Source: Piper betle
Taxonomy: Eukaryota; Streptophyta; Magnoliopsida; Piperales; Piperaceae
NCBI GenBank assembly: GCA_033002965.1
Contig: JAURVB010009054.1
Location: forward strand, 1-64,000
DNA length: 64,000 nt
Direction: 5' to 3'
Shown: positions 46,177 through 57,960 of the stretch, one piece after another
Numbering within the stretch: position 1 is the first letter of the stretch
Layout: each line of letters starts with the position of its first letter
Program-made: the position numbers and the translations under genes
Notes under the pieces: model-generated
Told to the model about the DNA's origin: nothing
What the model saw: the letters and a program-made list of their open reading frames with translations, nothing else
Databases searched by the model: none

Positions 46177-48443
46177 TCACTCCAATGATTCCTTCGGCCA
46201 TAGCCTCTTCCACATACCAATCTCGCTTTTGTCACATAGTTTTCTAATTCCTCCATAAAACCCGTCTGTTTCGTTCCCTTCTTCCCTGTGATCCTTTCTG
46301 TTCACCACTGTTCGCCTCCACCTTGAGCCAGGGGTATATTGATTGAACTCAAGGATCACAGTATCTGCAAAATTTAATAGATCGTCTGAGAGAAAAGATT
46401 GTAATTATTGACAAATTTACAGTAATAAACCCTGCTTGGTTAAGCTGTATAATCCTTCAACCGAATAGTGAAAAGGAAAAAGAAAGCCAGATGTTATGTA
46501 GGGCAGTCTCTTGTTCTTCACATTTTATCCGTAATCGAATTAGGATTATTTACATGAATGTAGAAAGCTTTAGATAAGAAATAAGAAGATAAATGTAGAA
46601 ACATAGAATGAACCAGTAAGACGAGTCAACTTACCATTATTATAACAACCACAATGATACTCCATGTTGACTTCATTACATCTTTGTTCTAGCAAGGCAA
46701 GAGTAGCTGGAGCTGCTTCTCTGTACCTCTTCTGAAGCTCTGCTTCCAAATAAGACCTAAGAGAACAAAACCCAATAAATGATCCATACTTCTCTTCATT
46801 GAATCCTCCGTTAACACTTTCACGGAGGCAGCGAAGAACTTCGGAATCAACTTGGGAAATTTGTCTACGGAACTCTTCGTTGGAAATTGTACCCCTGTCC
46901 TTTGGCAAGGCAACAAAAAAAGGGTGAATACCATCCCCAAGATATCCACTGGCACTCAAATAGCGATCGACTTCCCATCTATCATTAAATTCCTGCATTC
47001 ATCTCACAATTAAATTATGAAATGAAAAGGTAACAATAAGGATCGCTATAGTGCTGGAGAAGAATATTTGTACCTTCATACGATTGTCAAATTTTGAAAC
47101 AACAATGATTGTTCGTCTAAAACTTGGATCAATATCTCGAATAGCATCTAACCAAAGTGATGAACACCACTCTACGCTGCTCTGCTGCAGAAACAATAGT
47201 ATTCGATGTGGCGGGCCAGCAAGGGACTTGACCATGGACATGATCTCCTCCGGAGTGTTCTCTGGTTCGCCTTTCTTGGACTGAAAATCAGAGGAAGGAT
47301 CTTGTAAATGTCATGGCTAGCTATAACCTTTCAAGACGAAAATGCTACAGTAGAAAACAAACAGTGCAAAAAACCACCTTCAAAATAAATCCTGGGGTGT
47401 CAATGATGGTGAGATTTGGGCAATGGGCATATTCTGCTCTCATAACAATTGGTTTTGGAGATACGGCGCTGTGAAGTTTCTTCAAAAGAGAGTCTGTTCT
47501 GGATTTTATGATATCTGCTATAACAGAAGAAGAAGATACGGGATTTCCATAATCTTCAGAATCCTCATCCTACAGCATTTTGCAGTGCATCATCAAAGCC
47601 AAAATCTTTGCCGAATTAATACACAATTGCGTAGTTTTAATTGCATAAAAAACATTGAACTGCAAGAGCGCTGCTACAGTAGATCATGCAATAATAACAC
47701 AGGCTAAAATGAATAGCCTATTCCAAGCGGAAATCCCATAAGCTAACACTACATCTGCAGTTCACAGAACATTAAAACAAAAATTCCTATAATTCATTTA
47801 CAGTACAGATGGTGCATGTGACCCTTTCACACAAAACAACAAACACTTCACCCCCGAAGTTCAAATCTTTCAACCATTGAAAAGCCTGATAAGAACAATA
47901 AGAAAAAACCTGGAAGCAAAAATACTTCATCTATCAACTCAAGATTTGCGGTCAAAGGACATAAAAATGAAACAGTCCAACAAAATAAGTGGCGAGGAAG
48001 TGCATGAAAGATATCCCCTTTTACACGAAACAGCAATTTACTCTTGAATCCCCCAAATGTGTGAATCATGTAACCAACGCAAAACACGATGATTAAGATG
48101 GGAATCGACCTGGAAGCGGCAGCGAGGCTCCAAGGCGGAGGGATCGTGAACCATCTGCAAGATGAGGGGGCGGCGAGTTCCCATCTCGACCTCCCGAATG
48201 TTGAAGCGAAAACCAAGCAAGGCCTCAAGGAGAGAGCTCTTCCCATCGGACTGGCCGCCCAAGGCGACGATCTCCGGGATCGGGAGCTTCTCCCCGAATG
48301 CGACGGCCGCCGCTTGGAGGCGGTTGTAGGCTTCGAACCTGGCCCGGCAGTCGGGGGAGGGACTGGGAGGCTGCGCATCGCCGCGAGGCGGACTTGGGGT
48401 TCGGGGTCTTGACGGGGGTAGAGAGGTTGTCGCCGGCAGCCAT
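46177..48443 (-). pseudogene. DRP5A: 3'-truncated DRP5A dynamin-related gene
   Basis: DRP5A is a plant dynamin-related GTPase linked to cytokinesis, normally about 800 aa. Reading leftwards, exons are 48443-48110, 47569-47378, 47280-47074 and 46992 to ~46635. They cover the GTPase domain: P-loop GGQSDGKSSLLEALLGF, switch motif EMGTRRPLILQ, G3 NLTIIDTPGFILK, QQSSVEWCSSLWLDAIRDID, G4 region IIVVSKFDN, and DRWEVDRYLSASGYLG on to APATLALLEQRCNEV. After that the homology stops: the stalk and C-terminal halves are absent. A donor at 46634 can join in phase to 46364-46177, a 62-codon tail unlike DRP5A. Exon 1 has one base too many, between the start (MAAGDNLSTPVKTPNPKSAS) and RFEAYNRLQAAA, so the annotated ATG is out of frame with the GTPase. 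I call it a broken partial gene, though a short chimeric product is possible. Confidence 0.85.
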
Positions 48444-48585
48444 GGATGCCGTTGGTGTTGGGGTGTTCCATGGCGGCCAGCATAAGAGGAGAATTCAAAA
48501 TTCGAATAGGGATTTCAAATTTCGAAGTGCGGGAAACAAGCGACGGGTTGGATTTTTGGAGGGAATTATTTCAAAATTGTAACGG

Positions 48586-49211
48586 GGATTCTAAACATAA
48601 TTATAAAAATTAGAATACGAAGTTAAATAGGATCGAGAAGCGAGTCATTGAATTAGAGTAATACATTAAAAATTGGACAAGAATTGATTTATTTAAATTG
48701 ATTAAAATAAGGGAATTATTAATTATAGAATATGTCATTTTAATGTTTAAGAGTATATTATATTTTATAGTATTTTTTGGATTTATTTTTGAATTATTTA
48801 AAATTAATTATTATTTTTTATTCAAGTCCGAGTCTTAGTTAACTTTTAATTATAAGAATATCACTGACTATTTTTTTCCCTCTAATTCTCTCACCCCAAT
48901 GGCCGATGCTGCCAAACACCCCCCTGCCCCCCTGCCCCCCCCCGCCCCCCACTCGTCCTTGCATCCCCACCCGCCCCCCATGTGGTTGCCCACCCCTCTC
49001 GCAACCCCACCCTCCCACCCCCCACCCCCAATTGCCGCCCTTACCACCCCCGGCCCATCCCTCGCCGCCCTCTCAAATTAGCTCAAATCGGCCAATTTAG
49101 GAACCAACTTTACTATGACCAATTTGCATGTTTTTTTGAAGCGAAATCTTCTAATCTAATTTATCAATATTGATCGATTCTATTCGAAATCGGCTGATTT
49201 TTGGAACCATG
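48586..49211 (+). mobile_element. CGATT-family repeat, copy A
   Basis: It lies about 150 bp upstream of the DRP5A start. An AT-rich left part (GAATATGTCATTTTAATG), an A/T-to-C switch with CACCCCAATGGCCGATGCTG, and a right end AAATCGGCTGATTTTTGGAA-CCATG match the copies near 54.6-55.1 kb and 59.0-59.6 kb in the same order. The left boundary is approximate. Confidence 0.6.
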
Positions 49212-49336
49212 ATTCAAAGGCGGGCGTTGGAAGGATATTAATTCCCAATGATATATTATGTTATGTGATGTTATATATATGTATACTACCTAAGCCAATA
49301 GGCGGATTCCTAAAAATATTATTATGAAGTTGACAA

Positions 49337-49835
49337 TAGATGTATAAACAAGCCAAACCTGCTCGCAAACATTTTATGTTTGGCTTAAACTCGTGCTGGT
49401 TAATTTTGTACTAAAAAAAAGACTCAGCTTGAAATGAATAACTCCTTGAATAATGAATAGAGCTTGACCTAAGGAGTGTTCGGTTCAGCTTAGCTCAAAA
49501 CTCGAGCTCGATGTGTTCAAACTCGAAAAAATACTCGGTTTGTTAATACTATTGAGGTCATATTAAACTTATATAATGTTCGAAAGAAAATTTTGATTTT
49601 ATATAAATCGAGCACAAGTGAAATACAAATATTCGTTTGGCTCAAGCTCGGCTCGAAAACATAGCGAGTCGAATATGAGCTTTTTGAGCCAAGCACAAAC
49701 ATAATGAATTTTGGACGAGCTCAGCTCAACCCATAATACATCAAAGTTCGTCAAGCACTCAAACATGCTTACCAAAAACTACGTCGAATTCAAAAACATC
49801 TATACTCGGCTCAGCTCGGCTCGTTTACACCCTTA
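49337..49835. mobile_element. hAT-type MITE with 8-bp target duplication, copy 2
   Basis: A 499-bp element is flanked by perfect 8-bp direct repeats GTTGACAA (49329-49336 and 49836-49843), as made by hAT transposases. Its ends are inverted: TAGATGTATAAACAAGCC at the left, and TAAGGGTGTAAACGAGCC as the complement of the right end. The subterminal DNA is full of GAGCTCGA/CTCGGCTC motifs. It has no transposase and so depends on one elsewhere. Confidence 0.9.
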
Positions 49836-50166
49836 GTTGACAACTTTATTTTTATTTTTATAGGGTATTTACTTGTATTGTTTTGTGCCTATTGTGTAAT
49901 GTAAAAAAAATATAGCGTTGATAATGGATAAAAAATGTATTTATTAAATGTTGCCGGATCCTCAAGAAACCCTTACAAAAAAAGTTCGAAAAAAAATCAG
50001 GCATTATTTGTTGAAAAAATGACAAAAATATTCTTCTTAAAGTAAAATCATCGTCGAGGCTCATATTTAATACTCTAAAAATAATTTATAAAGTTTTCAA
50101 GTTTTTGTTTTTATTTTATTTTTTATATTAAATAATAATTATAATTAATTATCTACTAGTTCTTTT

Positions 50167-50623
50167 TAGGGGTGCTAATAGTTAGATTGAGTTTAAATTC
50201 ACTTAATATTCAGCTCAATTCCTTTCTAATGAAGTGAGCATAACCATGAACATACCTTTCTTTGACTCAATTCAATTCGAAATTCAATAATTTACAATAA
50301 ATATAATATTTTACATATTTTATGTTGTCATTAGTTTAAAATGTAAAACTAATAAATATAGTTATCTTATAGTGGTTGTTTTAAATAATAATACAATAAT
50401 TTTATTCCTGAACAAACTACTTGATATATGATTGAATTAAAAATAAACTATTTAAATTTTTATAATAAGTTTGATTTTAAGTTATGGGAGAAATGCGTAC
50501 ATAAATAATATTAGTTTTATTGTGTTAGACTCAAACTTGACTTAGCTTGAACTTTTTTTAAGTTGACTCAAATTCAAAATAAACAAGTAGCATTTTAAAT
50601 TGTTGAGCCCGTAGCATCCCCAA
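50167..50623. mobile_element. hAT-type MITE, copy 3 (older)
   Basis: It starts TAGGGGTGCTAATAG and ends TAGCATCCCCAA, giving inverted ends. Its AT-rich interior has weakened AACTCGA motifs. The flanking 8-mers match poorly, so the right boundary is approximate. Confidence 0.6.
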
Positions 50624-51203
50624 ATTTCTTGTATGCTAACAAAACAATATTTTGATAGAGATGATAAATACAAGTTGATAAATAAAAAATGTTTTTACCA
50701 AGAAAATTTATAATTTATATGAGATGTACATTTAATTTAAATATTTTTTAGCATGTTCTACAAAATTATAAATGGGGAAATGATATAACGAGAATTTGGT
50801 AACTTATAAACCTATTTTTAGAACGTTAGATCCTGTCCAAATCCAACGCCCAAAAACTGTCCAAAAAATGGGTTCTTAAGTTGTTAAGTAATTATTCCTT
50901 TGCATAGATATTAAAAGTAGAGGTAGTTGGTAAAATTTTATCTTGTTGTAACATCACCATAATCTATAATTATATATTCAAAAGATGTACTAATTAATAC
51001 CTATTTTGATTTCTTTTATTCAAATTATTTTAATAACTAAGATGAAAGGGTTAAAATGATTAGATTGAACTGAACTTTTATAATTATTTTTATTATATAT
51101 ATTTTTATTTAATTATGTAGATTTTGGTCAAAAGGAGTTATTAAATAGCTTGAAAAATAAAAATTATAGCTCATGTAAAGCTTTACAAAAATGGTAGCTC
51201 ACC
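50624..51203. other. AT-rich spacer
   Basis: No coding or repeat feature recognised beyond simple AT-rich sequence. A TATATATAAGG motif at about 51209-51219 just after it could be a TATA box for the following GC-rich block. Confidence 0.4.
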
Positions 51204-52110
51204 GTGTATATATATAAGGCTCTCCCGTACCACTTCCCTCCTTTCGTCTTCCTCAGAGGACGGACGAATCTCCCCACCAAGTACCAGCGTCCTCAACCGC
51301 GAACCTCATTCCACCACCCGCGCCTAAATGGAAAGGCTTTTGTTCTCTCTCCGGGAGTTTGGCGGCGCGGCATTACCGGCATTTTCTGTTCCGAACACGG
51401 CTGGGCTCCGCATTGTATACCCGAACGATGGGCCGAGTTTGGCGCTGCGGGAAGGGTGTTCTTTGCCCCGACCACCGCCCTGATCTGCAACACTAGCCTA
51501 CCACTGGTGGAGTTTGGCGGCAACTCGAGGACCTGCACCCAATGCCTACCCCGGCTGGGTTTTTGGTGCCACCGCCTGGATCTGCAATGTTGCCCTGCCC
51601 TAGGCGACGCGGGCCTTTTCTACCTCCTCCGGCATCGAGGGTGGTGCTCTTCTAGACTGAGAAGTACTTTTGCTGGGCTAAGAAGTCGACGCTAGTCGGC
51701 TTCCATCTTGTAGAGCAGGTCGGACTGTTTCTCCCATTTTTTTTCACGTACACATGTTTCATGTGGCTGCCGGCCACCACCTCTGGTATATTCATGTTCT
51801 GTGGAGCTGCAGTTTAGCATGAGGTGAAGGGCACCAAGGCATCGGGGGAACATCATAATACACTCCAGGCCGGAGGCTCGAATCCATTTTGGAGGGCTTG
51901 AAATCAACTGTTACAAAACTTTGTGGTCTTGAAGATCTCTCGAAACTTGTTGGTTGCTTGGAAGATGCAAAGAAAGTTGTTGTTACTTGTGGAAGATGCA
52001 AAAGAAGATGTTCGTTGAGTTGTGGGCAACATTGTCCATGTTTTGAGTAGTGCCAATTCGGAATCATCGTTTTGTACGAGGAAGCTCTTCACAAGCAGGT
52101 GCATTACCAC
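51204..52110 (+). other. GC-rich, coding-like block of unknown identity
   Basis: The sequence becomes abruptly GC-rich after a TATA-like motif. Three copies of GAGTTTGGCGGC/GAGTTTGGCGCT-type phrases occur at about 51354, 51433 and 51509. One frame around 51870-52046 reads like a protein tail (LKSTVTKLCGLEDLSKLVGC, then a Cys-rich VTCGRCKRRC and CGQHCPCFE before a stop). No complete ORF joins these parts and I recognise no family. It may be a gene remnant or a captured fragment. Confidence 0.3.
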
Positions 52111-52551
52111 TCCACTTCCAACTCCATCTTTAGGGCTAGTCTGTTTGTGCTGTACTGCATGCTATTCCTTGGAGTCATGCATCCTTCATGGGGATTGGTA
52201 AGAATGCGATTTGGGGGGGCTTTATCTACTTTGGTATGGTACGGGTGTGCTCTGGCGTGGATGCTCTACTTGAAAGGTTCCGTGAAGGCAAACTGCGAGA
52301 TATTAAAGGTAACTACTACTATATTCCTATGTTTTGCATCGTATCTACGAGCTTGAGAGGGTGAAAGCTGAAGATGATATGTTTTTGGGCAGTTTTCTTC
52401 TGATGACTATCCACAAACTGGATTTTTTTTCATTGCTTTATTTTAATGAATATGCAGAATCTAAGGAAGTTCCTTTTCTTAATTTCTATTTTTTTCATTT
52501 CTTTATCAGGCCTAATAATCTTTCTAAAGAATAAATTACTCGAATCGATGT

Positions 52552-53880
52552 TGGCTACCTAGCCGCTGTGACCTTTTGCTTTCCCGACTTCGACAAGGTT
52601 GACATGGATGGAGTTTGGCACGGCAATACGTTGCGGCCTTTTGCTTGGCTGACCTTCACTGTGGGTGTTGCTTTGCCTTGATTGAATGGACGGAATTTGT
52701 TATAAATACAGGGTTTATCTTGTGTCATGTTTTAAGGTGGTTGTGATGTATATACGCTAATAGTAAAATATTATTTTTTAAACTAACTTTTAAATTAAGA
52801 AAAGTCCGTTTCAAACCCCTTTTGTGCTCTATTGGGCATCCCTCGGGCAGAAGTGGAGTACCCACAAATGTCTGGCGGGGCATGTTAGCAGCGTCCCGGC
52901 GATTTAAAGGTGTTGGACTTTGGCTGAAAAGATGTAGATAAGTGAGGAGATGCTGCGTAATGTAGCGTCCACCCTGAACGATGCTCGGAAATACTGGGAA
53001 TCAGTTCTTCGCAATGGGAAAGCATTTAAAGATCATTTAAGTGTATTAATATATACTTATGTGAATCAACTTTTATTTAGGGGTATTAATTGAGCGAGCA
53101 AACCGAGTTCAATTTGTGTTCGAACTCGGCTCGAATAGTTTGAAATTCGTTCGAACTCCACTCGAGATCGAACGAGTTTTGAACATACATGTTCGAGTTC
53201 GACTTGAATATCTTTTATGTGTTCGAACTCGACTCGAGCTCGAATACTGTTTAAATACACTTAAACTGTTTAATTTTCTCGAGCTCGAACCTAGCTCGTT
53301 TGTGAGCTCAAAACCAGCTCAATTAAAAGTAAAAAATACTTCACTTAAAAAAAATATTATCAATGTGGATTGAACCTACAACCTTGAAGTCATCAACTTG
53401 AATACTTATCATCTCAATTATCTCACTTCTTTGTTTTTATATTATATTATATAAATAAATATATAAATAATATATAATATAAAAATTATATTATTATATT
53501 ATTTTATCAAGTCGAGTTTGAATCGAGTTTAAGTTTTAACCGACTCAAGTTTGAATCGAGTTCAAGTTTTAACCGAGTCGAGTCAAGTCGAACACGACCT
53601 GGCTCAAATTCAGCCCGTAAGATTCGAGTTCTAACTCGAACATTTAAATGTTGAGTTTCGAGTTAAGTCGAGTCAAGCCGAATGTTAAATACTTATGAGC
53701 TGACTTGCTCAATTAATAACCTTACTTTTGTTGATGAAAATCAAATGCATAATGATGGGAAACAACAGGTGACTGAAGCGGCAAACAAATATATGCACAT
53801 CTTGACCACGCATAGCTGAGGTTACGAAGTTTTACTTGTTTGATTTGAAGGTGCGTTCCAACTCCATTTGAACTTTGATC
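52552..53880 (+). repeat. Diverged local duplication, unit 1
   Basis: Blocks here recur in order in unit 2. CCTTTTGCTTTCCCGACTTC (~52569) matches CCTTTTGCTTTTCCAACCTT (~54456). GTAATGTAGCGTCCACCCTG (52956) to TTTAAGTGTATTA matches 55350-55430. CAACAGGTGACTGAAGC (~53764) matches CAACAAGTGACAGAAGC (~55509). The hAT MITE at 53078-53724 interrupts this unit only. The last block could encode KQQVTEA..KYMHI, so the ancestor may have been a gene, but I cannot name it. Confidence 0.65.
53078..53724 (-). mobile_element. hAT-type MITE with 8-bp target duplication, copy 4
   Basis: The 647-bp element is flanked by CTTTTATT (53070-53077) and CTTTTGTT (53725-53732), an 8-bp duplication with one change. 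Its ends are inverted: TAGGGGTATTAATTGAGCGA at the left, and TAAGGTTATTAATTGAGCAA as the complement of the right end. It is an inverted relative of copy 1, sharing the tRNA-like internal block (complement GTTGTAGGTTCAATCCACAT, about 53362-53381). It sits in duplication unit 1, so it arrived after the duplication. Confidence 0.88.
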
Positions 53881-54444
53881 CTTAGGTTGAAATTGTTGGC
53901 ATTTCACAATTCGTTTCGCATTATGGTCAGTTACCGTTTGTGGGCACTCGAGGGGAAGCTTTTTTGGCCTATCATGGCTAGTTTAGTAGGTTATGGACTT
54001 GGCATGAGTTGTGAACCCAATTTCTTGGGTTATTACATTACTTTTAAGAAATTTTATTTTTTAATTTCCTTATTTTTGACCTGTAGCTGGCTCACTATCC
54101 TACGTTTAGTCTAGGCTATCATCCGATTAGATCTTAAACTTTAACTACACTTACAGCAACACAGACCTAATTAAAAATTGACGGGCTTAAGTCAAAATTT
54201 TTAAAGTACTTAACCAAAATTTTTAACATGTCATTGTTTATTTAGTGGGTGGTTTGCATCGTAAACCAAACTCCTACACATAACTCCTCTAGCTTTAGTT
54301 TAAACTTTAACTTTAACAAACTTGAAACTTGGCCTAGTGAAGTTGAATATCTTTTTTGGCCTAACTTTTTTAAAAGTTTCCTTTCTCGACCACCATTTGG
54401 AATGGCACTCCTGGCCCCTATCAAAAGGTTTATCACCACCTCAC

Positions 54445-55560
54445 CGCTGAGGCCTTTTGCTTTTCCAACCTTCGGCAGTGGTGATGCTATTGCGGCCTCA
54501 TGCTTTATGGACCTTAGTCAAGGTTGGTACTCTCCCCTGTTCAACGTTAGGTTCGGTGCTGCCCTGCAAGTGCGGTCCTATCCCGCATGACTATTGTCAG
54601 GGGGCTTGTTTTAACTAAGAACCCCGTTAATAATTGTAAAAATAAGAATAGGATGTTGAATCAGATTGAAAGGAAGTTATTGAGTCATACCGATTTATTA
54701 AAAATTAATTTATTTATTTAAATCGATTAAAATTGATGAGTTATTAATTATAAAATATATTATTTTAATATTATTATATATATTATATTTTATAATATAT
54801 TTTCATATTTTATAATTTTTTTGAATGATTTAAATTAATTATTATTTTTTACTTAAGTGAGAGTCAAATTAATTTTTAATTATAAAAATATCAACAATTA
54901 TTTTTCTCTGATTTATTCTCCCTAATCATTGATACACCCCCTTCACCCAGTCGATGTTACCTTTGGCTGTCATGCCACCACCAATCACTGCTATCGCCAC
55001 CCCGACCCAATCTACCTCACTCCACCCCTCCACCGCCGGCCCTACCCCTCACTGTCGTTGCCATCAATTTGTATATTTTTTTGAAACAAAATTATTCCAA
55101 TCCAATTTAAATCAGCTGATACTCTCGGCTGATTTTTACAACCATGCCCTCTTCGTGTCAACAGTGGCGTGGGGAGTCTTGTTATGTCCGGTCTTTACCC
55201 GCGCTGCTCTGCTTATAGGTCAAACGGAAAGAGTGTTACTAACGTCTACAACGCCATTCCAGTTGTCTTCTCAAAAGTGACGCATTTGCTTGCAATTAAA
55301 AGCGATTGGGCTTCGGCTCCACAGATTAAGACAATCAAGGCGATAGTGTGTAATGTCACGTCCATCCTGAATGGAGGTAGGGAAATATTGGGAATTAACT
55401 ATTCGCAATAGAGAAGCTTTTAAAGATCATTTTAAGTGTATTATTATTCGCGTAAAAGATATAAAGCAACTATTTTTTTGATGTGAAACAACTGCTTGGT
55501 GACGAGAAGCAACAAGTGACAGAAGCACTAACGAAATACCTTCAAGTCTAGACCAGGATT
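54445..55560 (+). repeat. Diverged local duplication, unit 2
   Basis: Counterpart of unit 1 (52552-53880), with the same order of conserved blocks. It lacks the MITE but contains a CGATT-family element (54600-55147). The end reads GACGAGAAGCAACAAGTGAC and could encode KQQVTEALTKYLQV followed by TAG. Confidence 0.65.
54600..55147 (+). mobile_element. CGATT-family repeat, copy B
   Basis: Shares with copies A and C the order: AT-rich left part (ATAAAATATATTATTTTAAT), a C-rich CCACC segment, TTTTTTTGAAACAAAATT, and a right end TCGGCTGATTTTTACAACCA-TG. The left boundary is uncertain. It lies inside duplication unit 2. Confidence 0.6.
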
Positions 55561-56924
55561 TACTCGGTGGCTATGACAGAAGCACCTTGGAATGTTTGCA
55601 TTTCCCTCTTTATAGCAAAAGAGTGCTTGTATCTAAGTAAAATGGAACTGAGTCCAAATTATCCCAAAATATTATGATAGAATGCTATTTGTCTATATAT
55701 AATAAGAGAATATTTTTTTACAAGTGTCAATTTAATGAGAGATCCGCAAATGTCCACTGTTTATTGGTTAATTAAAATAAAATTTAAAAAAATGAAACTA
55801 TAATTACGTTTGTGATATAGATAGATCAGAAGATAAATACAAATAACGAGGTCCAAATACATAGGTAAATACGTAGATATAATCTTTTAGAATTTATTTA
55901 AAATCTTATTAATATCATAATTTTTTTGATTTTTTAATTAATTAAATTGCAAATATGATAAATATGCCATAAAATGAATCCAAATACATAGATAGATAAA
56001 CACGTAGATAATTTTTTTAGAATTTATTTCAAATCTTATTAATATCATAGTTTTTAGAAATTTTAATTAATTAAATTGCAAATATGATAAAGATGAAAAT
56101 TTTAATCTTTTAGATTATTTTCATAATTTTGGGAATTTTTAATCAATTAAATTATAAATACTTTAAAGACAAAAAATCTAATATTAATAAAAACCTCAAT
56201 TGAGGTTAATCTCATATAATAGCTTATCACTTTTCTCGATCACCAATACTCAATCATACACAAATACCACCCTCATGCGCTACTTTAGGTTACTGGCAAC
56301 CAATATTGGTAATTTGTCCCGAGAACCACCTAATAACCCTCATGATCACTACTTGGTCTTCACCAAACACAAATTTTAGTGTTCAATAGTGCCTAGTCCT
56401 TGCTCATTCTCGGTAATTGGTCATCACCCTAGAATCGACCCTATGATACTTATTAATGGGAGAGCTTCGTTGGTGATTAGGAGGCGAGCGGCCTGAGAAT
56501 GTACGGTTTTGCGGGGAGTTGAATAGGGTTTTATATTCTATAACATTGAATGAATTATTCGTAATGTTTTGCATTTCGAGGAAAAACCTTAAAAAGAGTA
56601 TTTGTTTGTCTTCTTTCACGGTTCAACTTTCCAATCAGGAATTTGAACAGGGAGTGTTGCTGAGGAGTTGGTTGAAGTTGACAAAAAATATATGGTCATG
56701 TCAATTAGAAGTATCTATCTAGTTCTGACACTCGTCATTATCCTCGTTTAGATCAGTATACATCAAAATATTGCGGACAGGGCCCTGCATTGGAGTATAA
56801 CTAGCTAGTTTTTTTTGTTTTTTTGGCAGTGCAAAGCAATACCGAATCCAGATGTTCGATAATTAATTGTTGATGACGTTGATGATAATTAGTATTTTTT
56901 CTTAAAAAAAAGATAAATATAACT
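55561..56924. other. AT-rich spacer
   Basis: No gene recognised. A ~100-bp AT-rich phrase (AATTTATTTAAAATCTTATT and on) recurs at about 55890 and 56023, an old tandem duplication of roughly 135-bp period. Confidence 0.45.
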
Positions 56925-57960
56925 GTGTTGGCCTGTGGGGCAGGCTTGGGTTATAGAGTTTGGGGCAAGAAAGGATGGAAGTGGAACTTAACTCTGTGTT
57001 GGATCAGATCATTCGTGCTCAGAAGGGTCGGTTGGGCACCGGGGACTGTCCACTGTCCGGTGTCCAGTACCCATATGGAGCTGCAAGCGAGTTGTCGCTT
57101 GCAATTGTTACTCAATTTGTACGTCCCCTTTCTTTCATAAAAGCTAGCTGATCTATTTGTTGTCATATGTGAGATAATTTTCTTTGTGAATTAGGTAACA
57201 CATTTTACTACTTAAAACTCTTCCAATTATCTAATTCTAAGTTTTTTCATGCCTTCCACAGGGTCTGGGCCAGTTCACCGATCATGCAGCTAGCCTAATT
57301 AATAGCACACCAATGTGATAATATATATATATATATATATATATACCTTGTAGCTCATTACTGCGCTGTCTTCTGAATAATTCTGACCATTCACAAATTC
57401 ACGCGGCTGCCGTTCTCAACATGAGGAATGCATCTTCATTAACTTCCAATAAATGATCTCATTTGATGGACGCTTAATTGCGTTGGATACCGCATGTGGC
57501 ACATTTACTATCTCTGCGTTTGTCATACCTAACTCTTTTGCATACCAAACTGGATGAGTCCCAACGCTAATGTGTATCAAAGTCATAGCTAGAGGTTAAC
57601 GATCAAAAACTCCAAAATTAATAAAGCATGAAAATTAAAAGGACGCACCAAAATTTCTTTGATGATTGCGTACAGGGCTGATAAAATAAAAGCAGGTGGA
57701 AGCATATATAGTGTTAATGGAATCCTTAATTAATTAGAGATTTCGTGATCCTTTTGCAGCGACGTCGAATTGGTTATCCTTTTGCACCAGATCAACAATG
57801 TTCTGTGAAATCGCCTGCCGAGTTTTCATCAGACCAACCTCACCAAAACTGCAACCACCTTGCGCTCGATGGTGGTGAGGACCGAGGAACAGCTGGCCTT
57901 CATATTTCAATATGCAGGGCAGCTGCTGTACACTTGTGTCGCGGAAGCTAAGTACTAAAC
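56925..57960 (+). other. Possible unidentified multi-exon gene or remnant
   Basis: A protein-like frame at about 56973-57119 reads LDQIIRAQKGRLGTGDCPLS and YPYGAASELSLAIVTQF, ending at a GT donor. A stretch after CACAG at 57262 reads GLGQFTDHAASLINS in a compatible style. A block after TGCAG at 57760 reads SDVELVILLHQINNVL before a TGA, or in another part QTNLTKTATTLRS..RTEEQ. Introns are plausible but I cannot build a single open reading frame, and I do not recognise the family. The in-frame TGA suggests decay or a wrong model. Confidence 0.3.
57319..57345. repeat. AT microsatellite
   Basis: About 13 AT dinucleotides. Confidence 0.9.
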
